From positions 1 through 38,953 of the forward strand of contig CAAGAT010000085.1 of the NCBI GenBank assembly GCA_900767875.1: a stretch of 38,953 nt of DNA, read 5' to 3'. The notes under the pieces were generated by a model. The model ran no database searches. It was not told the origin of the DNA and saw only the letters and a list, made by a program, of their open reading frames with translations. Positions 23,199 to 31,196 of the stretch are shown piece after piece; within the stretch, counting starts at the first letter, position 1, and each line of letters starts with the position of its first letter. Source of the stretch: an uncultured Sutterella sp. GTDB lineage: Bacteria; Pseudomonadota; Gammaproteobacteria; Burkholderiales; Burkholderiaceae_F. The translations under genes and the position numbers were made by a program.

Positions 23199-24149
23199 AT
23201 GACGTTTACCAAGACTCTCAAAGCCCTGGCCTGCACGCTGCTTTGCTCGGTCTGCACCCTGGTCGGTGCCGAAACGCTTCGCATCGCCACGCTGCCGGCG
23301 GCCGACTCCATCGTGCTCGATGTGGCCGTGAGCGAAGGCCTGTTTAAGAAGGAAGGCCTGGACGTTCAGACCGTGCCCTTTAAGAGCGCTCTGGAAATCG
23401 GGGCGGCCATGCGTGCCGGACAGCTTGCCGGCCACTTCGGCGACCTCATGAACGTGTTCACGCAAAACGCCACGGGCGCCAAGCAGGCCGTTGTTCTGAC
23501 GACCACTCACACCACGCCCGAGCAGCGCGCCTTTGGCCTGGTGGTCGCGCCCAAGTACGCCGACTCGATCCGCTCGCTTGCCGACCTCAAGGCCACGCCC
23601 ACGGCCATGAGCGCCTCGACCATCATCGACTATCTGCTCACCCGCATGAAGGAAACGGCGGGCGTGCCCGAGACGGCCCTGAAAAACACCGAAGTGCGTC
23701 AGATTCCGATTCGCCTGCAGATGCTGCTCAGCGGCCAGATCCGGACGGCCCTGCTGCCCGAACCCCTCGTGACGGTCGTTGAGAAAAAGGGCGGCCGCGT
23801 GATCTGGGACGACACCAAATTGAACGAATCGCTGGCGGTGGTGGCCCTTCGCGAGCCCTACCTCAACGAAAAGACGGTGTCGGCCGTGCGCCGCGCCGTG
23901 GCCTCGGCCGCCCGCCTCATCGAGGCCGATCCGGAAAAGTACCGCGCCCTGATGGTGCAAAAGCGCCTGATTCCCGCGCCGGTGGCCAAGGACTACAAGA
24001 TGGTGCGCTTCTCGCTGTTTGGCCGCGACGACGGTCTGCCGCCGCCTCCGACGGCCGAGGACGTCAAGCGCGTGGGCGAGTGGATGCTCAAGCAGGGCAT
24101 GATCAAGAGCGTGCCCCAGTACGAGGATGTGATCTACGGTGGCCGCTGA
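23199..24149 (+). CDS. ABC transporter substrate-binding protein (NMT1/SsuA-like)
   Basis: A 316-residue periplasmic binding protein with a signal peptide ending near LVGA-E. The fold is of the NMT1/THI5/SsuA type, used for sulfonates, nitrate, taurine, thiamine precursors and others. Typical features are LRIATLPAADSIVLDVAVSE, LFKKEGLDVQTVPF, the hinge GAAMRAGQLAGHFGD and LLPEPLVTVVEKKG. No neighbouring enzyme or riboswitch indicates the ligand. The frame opens at a TTG four codons earlier, but I chose the ATG at 23199. Its 3' end overlaps the ATPase gene by 11 bases. Confidence 0.88.
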   Translation: MTFTKTLKALACTLLCSVCTLVGAETLRIATLPAADSIVLDVAVSEGLFKKEGLDVQTVPFKSALEIGAAMRAGQLAGHFGDLMNVFTQNATGAKQAVVLTTTHTTPEQRAFGLVVAPKYADSIRSLADLKATPTAMSASTIIDYLLTRMKETAGVPETALKNTEVRQIPIRLQMLLSGQIRTALLPEPLVTVVEKKGGRVIWDDTKLNESLAVVALREPYLNEKTVSAVRRAVASAARLIEADPEKYRALMVQKRLIPAPVAKDYKMVRFSLFGRDDGLPPPPTAEDVKRVGEWMLKQGMIKSVPQYEDVIYGGR

Positions 24150-24933
24150 TCGTCCGCTTTTCGCCCTCAAGGCCGAAGATCTGGCCGTCGGACGTGACGG
24201 CCTGGCGCTTTTGTCGGGCGTGAACTTTACCGTCGAGCCGGGCAGTTCTCTAGCCGTCATCGGCGAGTCGGGTTGCGGCAAGACGACGCTGCTGCAGACG
24301 CTGGCGGGCATTTTGCCCGCCGTCGCCGGCCGCGTCTCGTGCACGAGCGAGCAGACCGACAAGGCGCCCGTGGACGCCATCGTCTGGCAGAGCCTGGCCC
24401 TGTTTCCGTGGCTGACGGTCGCGGGAAATCTCGCGCTGCCCCTCAAACTCAAAAAGCAGGCGGGCATCGACGAGCGCGTGCGTCAGATGCTCGCCGAACT
24501 CGAGCTCACGGGCCTGGAGCGGCGCTTCCCGGCCGAGTTGTCGGGCGGGCAGCGTCAGCGCCTGGCGCTCGGGCGTGCGCTCATCGCCAAGCCCGACGTG
24601 CTCTTTATGGACGAGCCCTTTTCGGCTCTGGACGCTGTGCTGCGCGAATACCTGCAGCAGTTTCTCAAGCGCTTGAGAAGCCGCCACCCCTGCACGATGG
24701 TCTTTGTCACGCACGACATCGGCGAGGCGGTCTATCTGGGTGAACACATTCTGCTGCTGGCCGCGCGCCCCTCGCGCGTGGCGGCCTTGGCCCGCAATTC
24801 GGCCTTTGTGGCTGACGCTCAGGCGGACGTGCGCGGCACCGAGGCCTTTTACGCCGTGCAGCGTCGGTTGCACAACGCCGTGGCGGCGGTGCGAAAGGGC
24901 GGCGATTTTGCCCTTGAAGGGGGACGGTGGTGA
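24139..24933 (+). CDS. ABC transporter ATP-binding protein (SsuB/TauB-like)
   Basis: A 264-residue ABC ATPase with Walker A GESGCGKTT, Q-loop VWQSLALFPWLTV, signature LSGGQRQRLALGRAL, Walker B VLFMDEPFSALD and H-loop FVTHDIGEAV. The start is GTG at 24139, inside the end of the binding-protein gene. No ATG precedes the conserved N-terminal strand, so the GTG is likely real. Its stop overlaps the permease ATG (TGATG). The Q-loop tryptophan-rich form is typical of the sulfonate/nitrate/taurine importer subfamily. Confidence 0.9.
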   Translation: MAADRPLFALKAEDLAVGRDGLALLSGVNFTVEPGSSLAVIGESGCGKTTLLQTLAGILPAVAGRVSCTSEQTDKAPVDAIVWQSLALFPWLTVAGNLALPLKLKKQAGIDERVRQMLAELELTGLERRFPAELSGGQRQRLALGRALIAKPDVLFMDEPFSALDAVLREYLQQFLKRLRSRHPCTMVFVTHDIGEAVYLGEHILLLAARPSRVAALARNSAFVADAQADVRGTEAFYAVQRRLHNAVAAVRKGGDFALEGGRW

Positions 24934-25718
24934 TGGCCAAGAAAACGTCCTGGAGGCTCGGCGCCCTGGTGCTGATCGCGCGCTATGCGGCGGCCTTTTT
25001 GCTCATCGGTCTGCTCTGGGAAGCGGGCTCGCGCTGGGCGGGCGAAACGCTACTGCCTTCGCCCGTGACGACGACACAACTTTTTCTCAATTCCCTGATC
25101 GACCCCACCTATCTGACGCATGCGGCGGTGAGCCTTAAGCGCCTTGTGTTGGGGCTGACGGCGGGCGCCTTGCCCGCCCTCGTTCTCGGGCTATTGCTCG
25201 GGCACCTCAAAAAAGCCGATTGGCTGTGTGCGCCCCTGGTGTTCACCACCTTTCCGCTGCCCAAAATCGTGCTGCTACCCGTGTTCTTTCTCTTTTTCGG
25301 GCTCGGGGACGCCTCGCGCGTGCTGCTCATTGCCCTGACGACGGGCTACCAGATGGTCGTGATCGTGCGCGCCGCGGCCCTTTCGCTCGATCCGGTGTAC
25401 GAGACGGCGATCACGTGCATGGGCGCGGGCCGCTGGGACCGTATCCGTTACGTCTATCTGCCCGCGGCGCTGCCCTCGTTTTTGACGAGCTTGAAGGTGG
25501 CCAGCGGCACGGCCGTGGCCGTGCTCTTTCTGGCCGAAAGCTTTGCCACCACGAGCGGCCTGGGCTTTCTCATCATGGACGCCTGGGGCATGGGCGATAC
25601 GCTGGCCATGTTCAACGGCATTTTGGGCATGAGCGCCATCGGGCTGCTGCTGTACGCGGCCGTGTGGCTCTCGGAAATCGTGCTCACCCCGTGGTGCCGC
25701 GTGGGCATCAACGGCTAA
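24933..25718 (+). CDS. ABC transporter permease (SsuC/TauC-like)
   Basis: A 261-residue inner-membrane permease of the BPD_transp_1 type with about six hydrophobic segments. The ATPase-coupling (EAA-like) loop is visible around YETAITCMGAGRWDRIRYVYLPAALP. The ATG overlaps the ATPase stop by one base; two GTG codons just upstream are less likely starts. It completes the binding protein-ATPase-permease operon. scpA follows after nine bases and may be co-transcribed. Confidence 0.9.
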   Translation: MAKKTSWRLGALVLIARYAAAFLLIGLLWEAGSRWAGETLLPSPVTTTQLFLNSLIDPTYLTHAAVSLKRLVLGLTAGALPALVLGLLLGHLKKADWLCAPLVFTTFPLPKIVLLPVFFLFFGLGDASRVLLIALTTGYQMVVIVRAAALSLDPVYETAITCMGAGRWDRIRYVYLPAALPSFLTSLKVASGTAVAVLFLAESFATTSGLGFLIMDAWGMGDTLAMFNGILGMSAIGLLLYAAVWLSEIVLTPWCRVGING

Positions 25719-25727
25719 GGCGCGGCG

Positions 25728-26663
25728 ATGGATCGCGACGACAACCCCCGTCAGCTCACCCTTTCGGATCTGATGCATTCGGACGGGCGCCAAGACACCG
25801 TCTGCGAGACCGTCGACGGGGTGGCCTTCGCGCGCCTGTACGGCGAGCCCCTCTTTAAGGTGCCCGACGGCCTGTATATCCCACCTGACGCGCTGCGCGT
25901 CTTTCTGGAAAGCTTCGAAGGCCCCTTGGACCTTCTGCTTTACCTCATCCGCCGGCAAAAGTTCGACATCATGCAGATTCCGATGGCCATCGTCACGGAG
26001 CAGTACATGACCTACGTCGAACTGATCCGCGAGAGCAATCTGGAGCTGGCGGCCGACTACCTGGTGATGGCCGCGCACCTCATGCAGATCAAAAGCCAGC
26101 TCATGCTGCCCGTGACGCACGCCGACACGGGCGAGGAGGTGGCCGACCCGCAGGCCGAGCTCGCCCGCCGCCTGCTCGAATACGAGCGCATGAAGGCCGC
26201 GGCCATCGACCTGGACCGCATTCCGCGAAACGGGCGCGATTTTCTGCGCGCCTACGTGCTCATCGAGCAGACGCAGGAGCGTATCCTGCCGCGGGTCGAG
26301 CCCGATGACCTCAAGGCGGCCTGGGACGGCATCCTGCGCGAAGCCTCCCTCAAGGACCACCACAAGGTCTCACGCCAGGAGCTGTCGGTGCGCGAATTCA
26401 TGAGCGCCATCCTGCGGCGCCTCGGGACCGTGCGCTTTGTGGAATTTCAGGAACTCTTTGAACCGACCGCGGGTCGCTCGGTGTGTATCGTCAACTATCT
26501 GGCGCTACTCGAGCTCGCCAAGGAAGAACTGGTGCGCATCACGCAGGCCGCGCCCTTTGCGCCGATTTACGTGCGCGCCGCCGACGCGCTCGATGCGCAG
26601 GGACTCGGATTCAGTGAGGACGGGGAAGGCGGCCAAGAGCCGGTGCCGTCCAACGCCGGATGA
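25728..26663 (+). CDS. scpA: Segregation and condensation protein A
   Basis: ScpA is the kleisin of the SMC-ScpAB condensin, which organises the chromosome. The 311-residue protein carries a non-conserved N-terminal stretch of about 55 residues, then the kleisin N-domain VFLESFEGPLDLLLYLIRRQKFDI, AADYLVMAAHLMQIKSQ, and a C-terminal winged-helix region (VREFMSAILRRLGTVRFVEF). scpB is not adjacent in this window. The last 53 bases overlap the end of the convergent PAP2 gene. Confidence 0.94.
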   Translation: MDRDDNPRQLTLSDLMHSDGRQDTVCETVDGVAFARLYGEPLFKVPDGLYIPPDALRVFLESFEGPLDLLLYLIRRQKFDIMQIPMAIVTEQYMTYVELIRESNLELAADYLVMAAHLMQIKSQLMLPVTHADTGEEVADPQAELARRLLEYERMKAAAIDLDRIPRNGRDFLRAYVLIEQTQERILPRVEPDDLKAAWDGILREASLKDHHKVSRQELSVREFMSAILRRLGTVRFVEFQELFEPTAGRSVCIVNYLALLELAKEELVRITQAAPFAPIYVRAADALDAQGLGFSEDGEGGQEPVPSNAG

Positions 26664-27150
26664 GCGTGGCGCCCACGGCCGCCCCGAGGGTGCCGATGAG
26701 AATGCCTGCGGCCACGTCCGTGGGCCAGTGCACGAAAAGATAAAGACGCGACCAGGCGATGAGCACGGCCAGCGTCAGCGCGGCCGCGCCCCAGCGCGGA
26801 TGAAAGGCCGTCAGCGCCAGAGCGGCGGCAAAGGAAGCCGTCGTGTGTCCCGAGGGAAAGGACGGGTCGGACGGGCAGGCGTAGAGCAGATCGCCCGGGT
26901 GCGCTTCGCAGGGCCGCAGACGGTCCACCAGCGGCTTGAGGGTGGCGTTGCACAGCACAAAGCCGATGAAAAGCGCCACGCCGATGGCGCAGCCCGTGCG
27001 TCGCACGGGTTTGAAAAAGAGGAAAAAGACGCCCAGGGCAATCCAGAGCATTCCGCCGTCTCCCAGACGCGTGATGACCTGCCAGAAGGGCAGCGCGTCG
27101 GCGCCGCCCAAAAGCGCACGGGCCGAGTCCAGAATCTGCAGTTCGCTCAT
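26611..27150 (-). CDS. PAP2-family membrane phosphatase
   Basis: A 179-residue membrane protein with the three phosphatase signatures: KPLVDRLRP, PSFPSGHTT (catalytic histidine), and SRLYLFVHWPTD. About five hydrophobic segments are visible. PAP2 enzymes of this size act on lipid phosphates such as undecaprenyl pyrophosphate or phosphatidylglycerol phosphate; the substrate cannot be told from sequence. It converges on scpA with a 53-base overlap. A TAAGAT at 27187-27192 on the minus strand, in the loop of a small hairpin, is a weak -10 candidate. Confidence 0.9.
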   Translation of the reverse strand: MSELQILDSARALLGGADALPFWQVITRLGDGGMLWIALGVFFLFFKPVRRTGCAIGVALFIGFVLCNATLKPLVDRLRPCEAHPGDLLYACPSDPSFPSGHTTASFAAALALTAFHPRWGAAALTLAVLIAWSRLYLFVHWPTDVAAGILIGTLGAAVGATLIRRWTAPALGRLPRPH

Positions 27151-27233
27151 GATGCAAAAGACGCCGTAAAGTGGAACACGTCCGCCATCTTAGGGGCGGC
27201 GCCATGGGTGAAACTTAGCCTGAAGGCTTTCGA

Positions 27234-27239
27234 TACAAT
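27234..27239 (+). promoter_or_regulatory. Candidate -10 of the small gene at 27297
   Basis: TACAAT followed by TGAGGCGG, in the same form as other candidate -10 sites in this window, 58 bases before the start codon. No TTGACA-like box is at the right distance. Confidence 0.4.
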
Positions 27240-27296
27240 TGAGGCGGTTTTTCAACCTTCTTTCCCTAATCCTTTTTCCGACCGGGACGGCCACGC

Positions 27297-27596
27297 ATGG
27301 CGAGCAAATATGCCGCGCAGTATGTCGAGCGCGCCAAAAAAGACATTCCGCACTTTGAAGAGGCCTGCCGCGTTCTGCAGTTTGATCCGAACAAGCCGGC
27401 CGAGTACGAGCGCATCGTCAAGGCTCTGGTCAACATCGGGCAGTTCGGCACGATTCGCCTGGCGCGCCGCTTTCCCTTTGTGACCGACGAGGCGCAGTTT
27501 TTGATGGTCGCCGAGGTGGGGCTGCGCTTTTACTGGATGACGCTCGACTTCTGGCAGGAGATGCGCAAGGCGCAGGGCGTCGCTGAAATTGCCTGA
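27297..27596 (+). CDS. Small protein of unknown function
   Basis: I do not recognise this 99-residue protein. It is mostly helical and charged, with FEEACRVLQFDPNKPAEYERI and a C-terminal aromatic stretch (LRFYWMTLDFWQEM). It has no signal peptide or clear membrane span. Evidence that it is real: high GC at third codon positions like its neighbours, an unobstructed 99-codon frame in a non-overlapping gap, a candidate -10 at 27234 and a terminator at 27609. The ribosome site is weak. It lies between PAP2 and yicC, both on the minus strand, so it is a single-gene unit. It is probably lineage-specific. Confidence 0.72.
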   Translation: MASKYAAQYVERAKKDIPHFEEACRVLQFDPNKPAEYERIVKALVNIGQFGTIRLARRFPFVTDEAQFLMVAEVGLRFYWMTLDFWQEMRKAQGVAEIA

Positions 27597-27608
27597 GAAC
27601 AGACCAAG

Positions 27609-27645
27609 CGGCCGGCTCTCCCGCAGGGATCACCGGCCGTTTATT
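27609..27645 (+). terminator. Terminator between the small gene and yicC
   Basis: A 7-bp stem CGGCCGG / CCGGCCG, with an inner TCCC-GCA-GGGA stem in its loop, is followed by TTTATT on the plus strand. It sits 12 bases past the small gene's stop. Convergent yicC ends at 27653 and could use the same hairpin, but with no T run on that strand. Confidence 0.65.
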
Positions 27646-27652
27646 CGGATGC

Positions 27653-28552
27653 TTATTCGATGTTTTGCAGCTGCTCGCGCATCTGATCGATCGAAAGCTT
27701 GAGGGCCACGGCCGCATCAGTCATTTCGATGGCGGCCGATTTGCTGCCCAGGGTGTTGGCTTCGCGGTTCATTTCCTGCGTGACGAAATCGAGGCGCCGG
27801 CCCGTGGCGCCGCCCTCGCGCAGAATGCGGCGCACTTCGGCCACGTGCGTGCGCAATCGGTTGATTTCCTCGGCCACGTCCATTTTCAGCGCGTAGAGCG
27901 TCACTTCCTGACGGATGCGGTCGCTCACTTCTTCGCGGGGAATGCCCGCGCTCATCGTCAGGGTCGGACCGAGCGCTTCGTTGAGGCGCTGCTTGAGCTT
28001 TTCCTCGAGCGCCATGTGAATGGCCGGAATCCGTTTGGCCACGGCGTCGACCACTTCCTCGACCTTGTCGCAGTTGCCCGACAAAATGGCCGCCAGGGCG
28101 GCGCCTTCGCGCTCGCGCGAAGCCGTAAAGGCCGTCAGGGCGTCCTTGAGCACGGCGGCGACGGCGCGCGCGAGCTCGTCGGCGTCGACCTCGGCACTGC
28201 TCAGAATGCCCGGCGTTTCCAGAATCGACTGCACCGACAGGGGCGAGGCCTCGGGCGAGCGGCTGCGGATTTCGTCCTGCAGCGCGAGCAGGCGCTCGAG
28301 GGCGCTGACGTTCAGGCTTGCCTCAAAGTCCTGCGCGTCCTTGATGTCGGCGCGGCACTCGAGCTTGCCGCGCTTGACGGCCGCGCCGATCGTTTCGCGA
28401 AAGAGCGGCTCGAGACTGCGCACTTCGTCGGACAGACGCAGCGTGAGGTCGAGAAAACGGGAATTGACGCTTCTTAATTCGATGCTCAGAAGCCCGAGCG
28501 GCGTTTGGCCTTGCGCGGAGGCAAAGCCGGTCATGGAACGAATGCCGGACAT
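27653..28552 (-). CDS. yicC: YicC-family endoribonuclease
   Basis: From the ATG at 28552 the protein has 299 residues, starting MSGIRSMTGFASAQGQ as in the family (IRSMTGFA). It contains the typical ELRSVNSRFLDLTLRLSDEVRSLEP and the C-terminal RRLDFVTQEMNREANTLGSKS followed by KLSIDQMREQLQNIE. YicC proteins act as endoribonucleases in small-RNA turnover in E. coli. The open frame five codons upstream has no better start. It is divergent from rph, the arrangement also seen in enterobacteria. Confidence 0.94.
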   Translation of the reverse strand: MSGIRSMTGFASAQGQTPLGLLSIELRSVNSRFLDLTLRLSDEVRSLEPLFRETIGAAVKRGKLECRADIKDAQDFEASLNVSALERLLALQDEIRSRSPEASPLSVQSILETPGILSSAEVDADELARAVAAVLKDALTAFTASREREGAALAAILSGNCDKVEEVVDAVAKRIPAIHMALEEKLKQRLNEALGPTLTMSAGIPREEVSDRIRQEVTLYALKMDVAEEINRLRTHVAEVRRILREGGATGRRLDFVTQEMNREANTLGSKSAAIEMTDAAVALKLSIDQMREQLQNIE

Positions 28553-28629
28553 AACAAAAATAGACAAATGCGGATAAGGAAAAAGCGTGCGCCATGCGGC
28601 TTGGTGAGCCTAATTCTAAGGTGTCTCTC

Positions 28630-28635
28630 TAAAAT
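28630..28635 (+). promoter_or_regulatory. Candidate -10 of rph
   Basis: TAAAAT in the yicC/rph divergent gap, 64 bases before the rph start. It has the same TAnAAT-then-G-rich form as other sites here. No good -35. Confidence 0.35.
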
Positions 28636-28699
28636 GAGAGCTCGGGCGGCCGACGCAACGGTGCCGCCGATTTTTTCCGACAGCGAGGACTAACTGAAA

Positions 28700-29422
28700 A
28701 TGACACAGCGACACGACGGACGCGCCAACGATCAAATGCGCCCCCTGAGTTTTGAACGGGGCTTTACCTGCCATGCCGAAGGCAGTGTGCTCGTTTCGGT
28801 CGGCCGCACGCGGGTGCTGTGTACGGCCAGCGTTCAGACGGGGGTGCCCAAGTGGATGGGCGAGGGCGCGGGCGGCTGGGTGACGGCCGAATACGGCCTG
28901 CTGCCGCGCTCGACGGGCACGCGCACGGACCGCGAGGCGGCCCGCGGCAAGCAAAGCGGGCGCACGCAGGAAATTCAGCGCCTGATCGGCCGCAGCCTGC
29001 GCGGCATCGTCGACCGGGAAAAACTCGGCCGCCACACGATTATTCTCGATTGCGACGTGCTGCAGGCCGACGGCGGCACGCGCTGCGCCTCCATCACGGG
29101 CGCGTACGTGGCCCTCTCGGACGCCGTGCGCTGGATGCTCGATCAGGGGCTCATCACCGAAAATCCCCTCAAGGAAGCCGTCTGCGCCGTGAGCGTGGGC
29201 ATGACCGAGGCCGGTCCCGTGCTGGACCTCGACTACGTCGAAGACAGTTCGAGTGACACGGACATGAACGTGGTGATGACCGAAAGCGGCCGCTTTATCG
29301 AACTGCAGGGCACGGCCGAGGGCGAACCCTTTGCCGATGCGGATCTGGCCGCGATGCTGGCGCTGGCGCGCAAGGGCTGCCGCGAGATTTTGGACGCGCA
29401 GAAAAAGGCGCTGGCCGCCTAA
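28700..29422 (+). CDS. rph: Ribonuclease PH
   Basis: RNase PH is a phosphorolytic 3'-5' exoribonuclease that trims tRNA precursors. The 240-residue protein opens with MTQRHDGRANDQMRPLSF. It has WVTAEYGLLPRSTGTR, the RTQEIQRLIGRSLR segment with phosphate-binding arginines, and LDCDVLQADGGTRCASITG. Length is standard. It starts an operon rph-rdgB-hemW-mltA; rdgB follows after 10 bases. Confidence 0.97.
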   Translation: MTQRHDGRANDQMRPLSFERGFTCHAEGSVLVSVGRTRVLCTASVQTGVPKWMGEGAGGWVTAEYGLLPRSTGTRTDREAARGKQSGRTQEIQRLIGRSLRGIVDREKLGRHTIILDCDVLQADGGTRCASITGAYVALSDAVRWMLDQGLITENPLKEAVCAVSVGMTEAGPVLDLDYVEDSSSDTDMNVVMTESGRFIELQGTAEGEPFADADLAAMLALARKGCREILDAQKKALAA

Positions 29423-29432
29423 GGAGAGAAGG

Positions 29433-30032
29433 ATGAAGCTCGTTTTGGCCTCGGACAACAAGGGAAAGCTGCGCGAATTCGGCGCGCTTTTCGCCGACCA
29501 CGGCATTGAAGTGCTCTCGCAGGGCTCGCTGGGCGTGACACCCTGCGAGGAGCCCTACGGCACGTTTTTGGAAAACGCTCTGGCCAAGGCCCGCAACGCG
29601 GCCAAGGTGACGGGGCTGCCGGCCATGGCCGACGACTCGGGCATCACGGCGCACGCCCTCATCACGGAGCCGGGGGTGCATTCGGCCCGCTACAGCGGCC
29701 GCAAGAGCGACGACGCGGCCAACAACGCCAAGCTCGTCGAGCGCCTCAAGCCCTTTGAGGACAAGACGGCGCACTACACGTGCGTTCTGGTGGCGCTGCG
29801 TAGCGCGGACGACCCCGCCCCGATCGTCTGCGAGGGATGCTGGTACGGCCAAATCACCGAGACGCCCGCGGGCGACGGCGGCTTTGGCTATGACCCGTAC
29901 TTTTATCTGCCCGAAAAGGGCTGCACCGCGGCCGAACTGTCGGCCGAGGAGAAAAATCGTCTGAGCCACCGCGGCAAGGCTATGCGCTTGCTGCTGGCTG
30001 AAATTCGGGAGCGCTGGGGTGTCGGTGCCTGA
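29433..30032 (+). CDS. rdgB: Non-canonical purine NTP pyrophosphatase (RdgB/HAM1)
   Basis: The enzyme hydrolyses dITP, XTP and ITP to the monophosphate, keeping them out of DNA and RNA. From the ATG at 29433, after AAGGAGAGAAGG, it has 199 residues. It shows LVLASDNKGKLREF, PAMADDSGITAHAL, GDGGFGYDPYF and the closing SHRGKAM. The frame continues upstream inside rph, but that part is a shadow of rph. Its 3' end overlaps hemW by 14 bases. Confidence 0.96.
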   Translation: MKLVLASDNKGKLREFGALFADHGIEVLSQGSLGVTPCEEPYGTFLENALAKARNAAKVTGLPAMADDSGITAHALITEPGVHSARYSGRKSDDAANNAKLVERLKPFEDKTAHYTCVLVALRSADDPAPIVCEGCWYGQITETPAGDGGFGYDPYFYLPEKGCTAAELSAEEKNRLSHRGKAMRLLLAEIRERWGVGA

Positions 30033-31179
30033 GGTTAAGCCCATTGCGCTTTACGTGCACTGGCCCTGGTGCGTGCGCAAGTGCCCGTACTGCGACTTCA
30101 ATTCGCACGCGCTCGGCGCGGGCGTCGATGAGACGCGCTACATCAACGCGCTGCTCAAGGATTTGGACGCAGGCATTGCGCTGGCGGGTAAGCGCCCCTT
30201 GTCGAGCCTCTTTTTCGGCGGCGGCACGCCGAGCCTGATGTCCGAGGCCGGCTTTGAGCGCCTGATGCGGGGCATCGGCGATCGTCTGCCCTTTACCGAG
30301 GATGTTGAGGTCACGCTGGAGGCCAACCCGGGCACGCACGAGGCCGCGCGCTTTGCCGCCTATGCGGCCAACGGCGTGAACCGTTTTTCGATCGGTGTGC
30401 AAAGCTTCAACGACCGCTTTCTCAAAACGCTCGGGCGCATTCACACGCGCGAGCAGGCGCTCGCGGCGATCGAAACGGCCCTCAAGCTCGTCGACAACCT
30501 CAACCTGGACGTGATGTACGCGCTGCCGGGCCAGAGCCTCGACGAGGCCCAAGAGGACGTGCGCATGGCTCTTTCCTGCGGCTCGACTCATCTGTCCTTT
30601 TACGAGCTCACGATCGAGGAGGGCACGGCCTTTTACAAGCGCGAGCCCGAAGGGCTGCCCGACAACGATCTGGCGGCCCAAATGGGCGAGATGGTGCAGA
30701 CGCGGCTCGGTGAGGCCGGGTTCGAACACTACGAAGTGTCGGGCTACGCCAAAGTCGGCCGGCGCTGCCGGCACAATCTGGCCTACTGGACCTTCGGCGA
30801 CTACATCGGCATCGGGGCGGGCGCCCACGGCAAGATCACGACGCAGGCTGGGATCATCCGCACGGTGCGCCGGGCCAATCCGCTGCTGTACGAAGATGAC
30901 GCGGACAACGCGCGCTTTGCTTCGCAGGTGAACTTTGTGCTTGCGCAGGTGCTGCCCTTTGAGTTCATGCTCAACGTGCTGCGCCTTTACGAGGGCGTGC
31001 CCGTGGCGCGCTGGCAGCAGACCACGGGGCTGCCCTACGAGGTGATCCGCGACAGGGTGCAGGCCTTGCGCGACAAAAAACTTTTGGCCGACGACCCCGA
31101 GCGGCTCGTGTGCACCCCGCTGGGGCGCAATTGGCTCAGCACGGTGCAGGAAGCCTTTCTCGACGAAGACGACTATTAA
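30019..31179 (+). CDS. hemW: Heme chaperone HemW (radical SAM)
   Basis: A 386-residue radical-SAM protein with the cluster motif CVRKCPYC (Cys18, Cys22, Cys25), SSLFFGGGTPSLM, EANPG, FSIGVQSFND and DVMYALPGQ. HemW resembles coproporphyrinogen dehydrogenase HemN but acts as a heme-trafficking chaperone. The position in rph-rdgB-hemW favours HemW over HemN. The start is GTG at 30019, overlapping rdgB; a second GTG two codons later is possible. Like other HemW proteins it should bind a [4Fe-4S] cluster. Confidence 0.94.
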   Translation: MSVPEVKPIALYVHWPWCVRKCPYCDFNSHALGAGVDETRYINALLKDLDAGIALAGKRPLSSLFFGGGTPSLMSEAGFERLMRGIGDRLPFTEDVEVTLEANPGTHEAARFAAYAANGVNRFSIGVQSFNDRFLKTLGRIHTREQALAAIETALKLVDNLNLDVMYALPGQSLDEAQEDVRMALSCGSTHLSFYELTIEEGTAFYKREPEGLPDNDLAAQMGEMVQTRLGEAGFEHYEVSGYAKVGRRCRHNLAYWTFGDYIGIGAGAHGKITTQAGIIRTVRRANPLLYEDDADNARFASQVNFVLAQVLPFEFMLNVLRLYEGVPVARWQQTTGLPYEVIRDRVQALRDKKLLADDPERLVCTPLGRNWLSTVQEAFLDEDDY

Positions 31180-31196
31180 CCGGCAACACAAACAGG

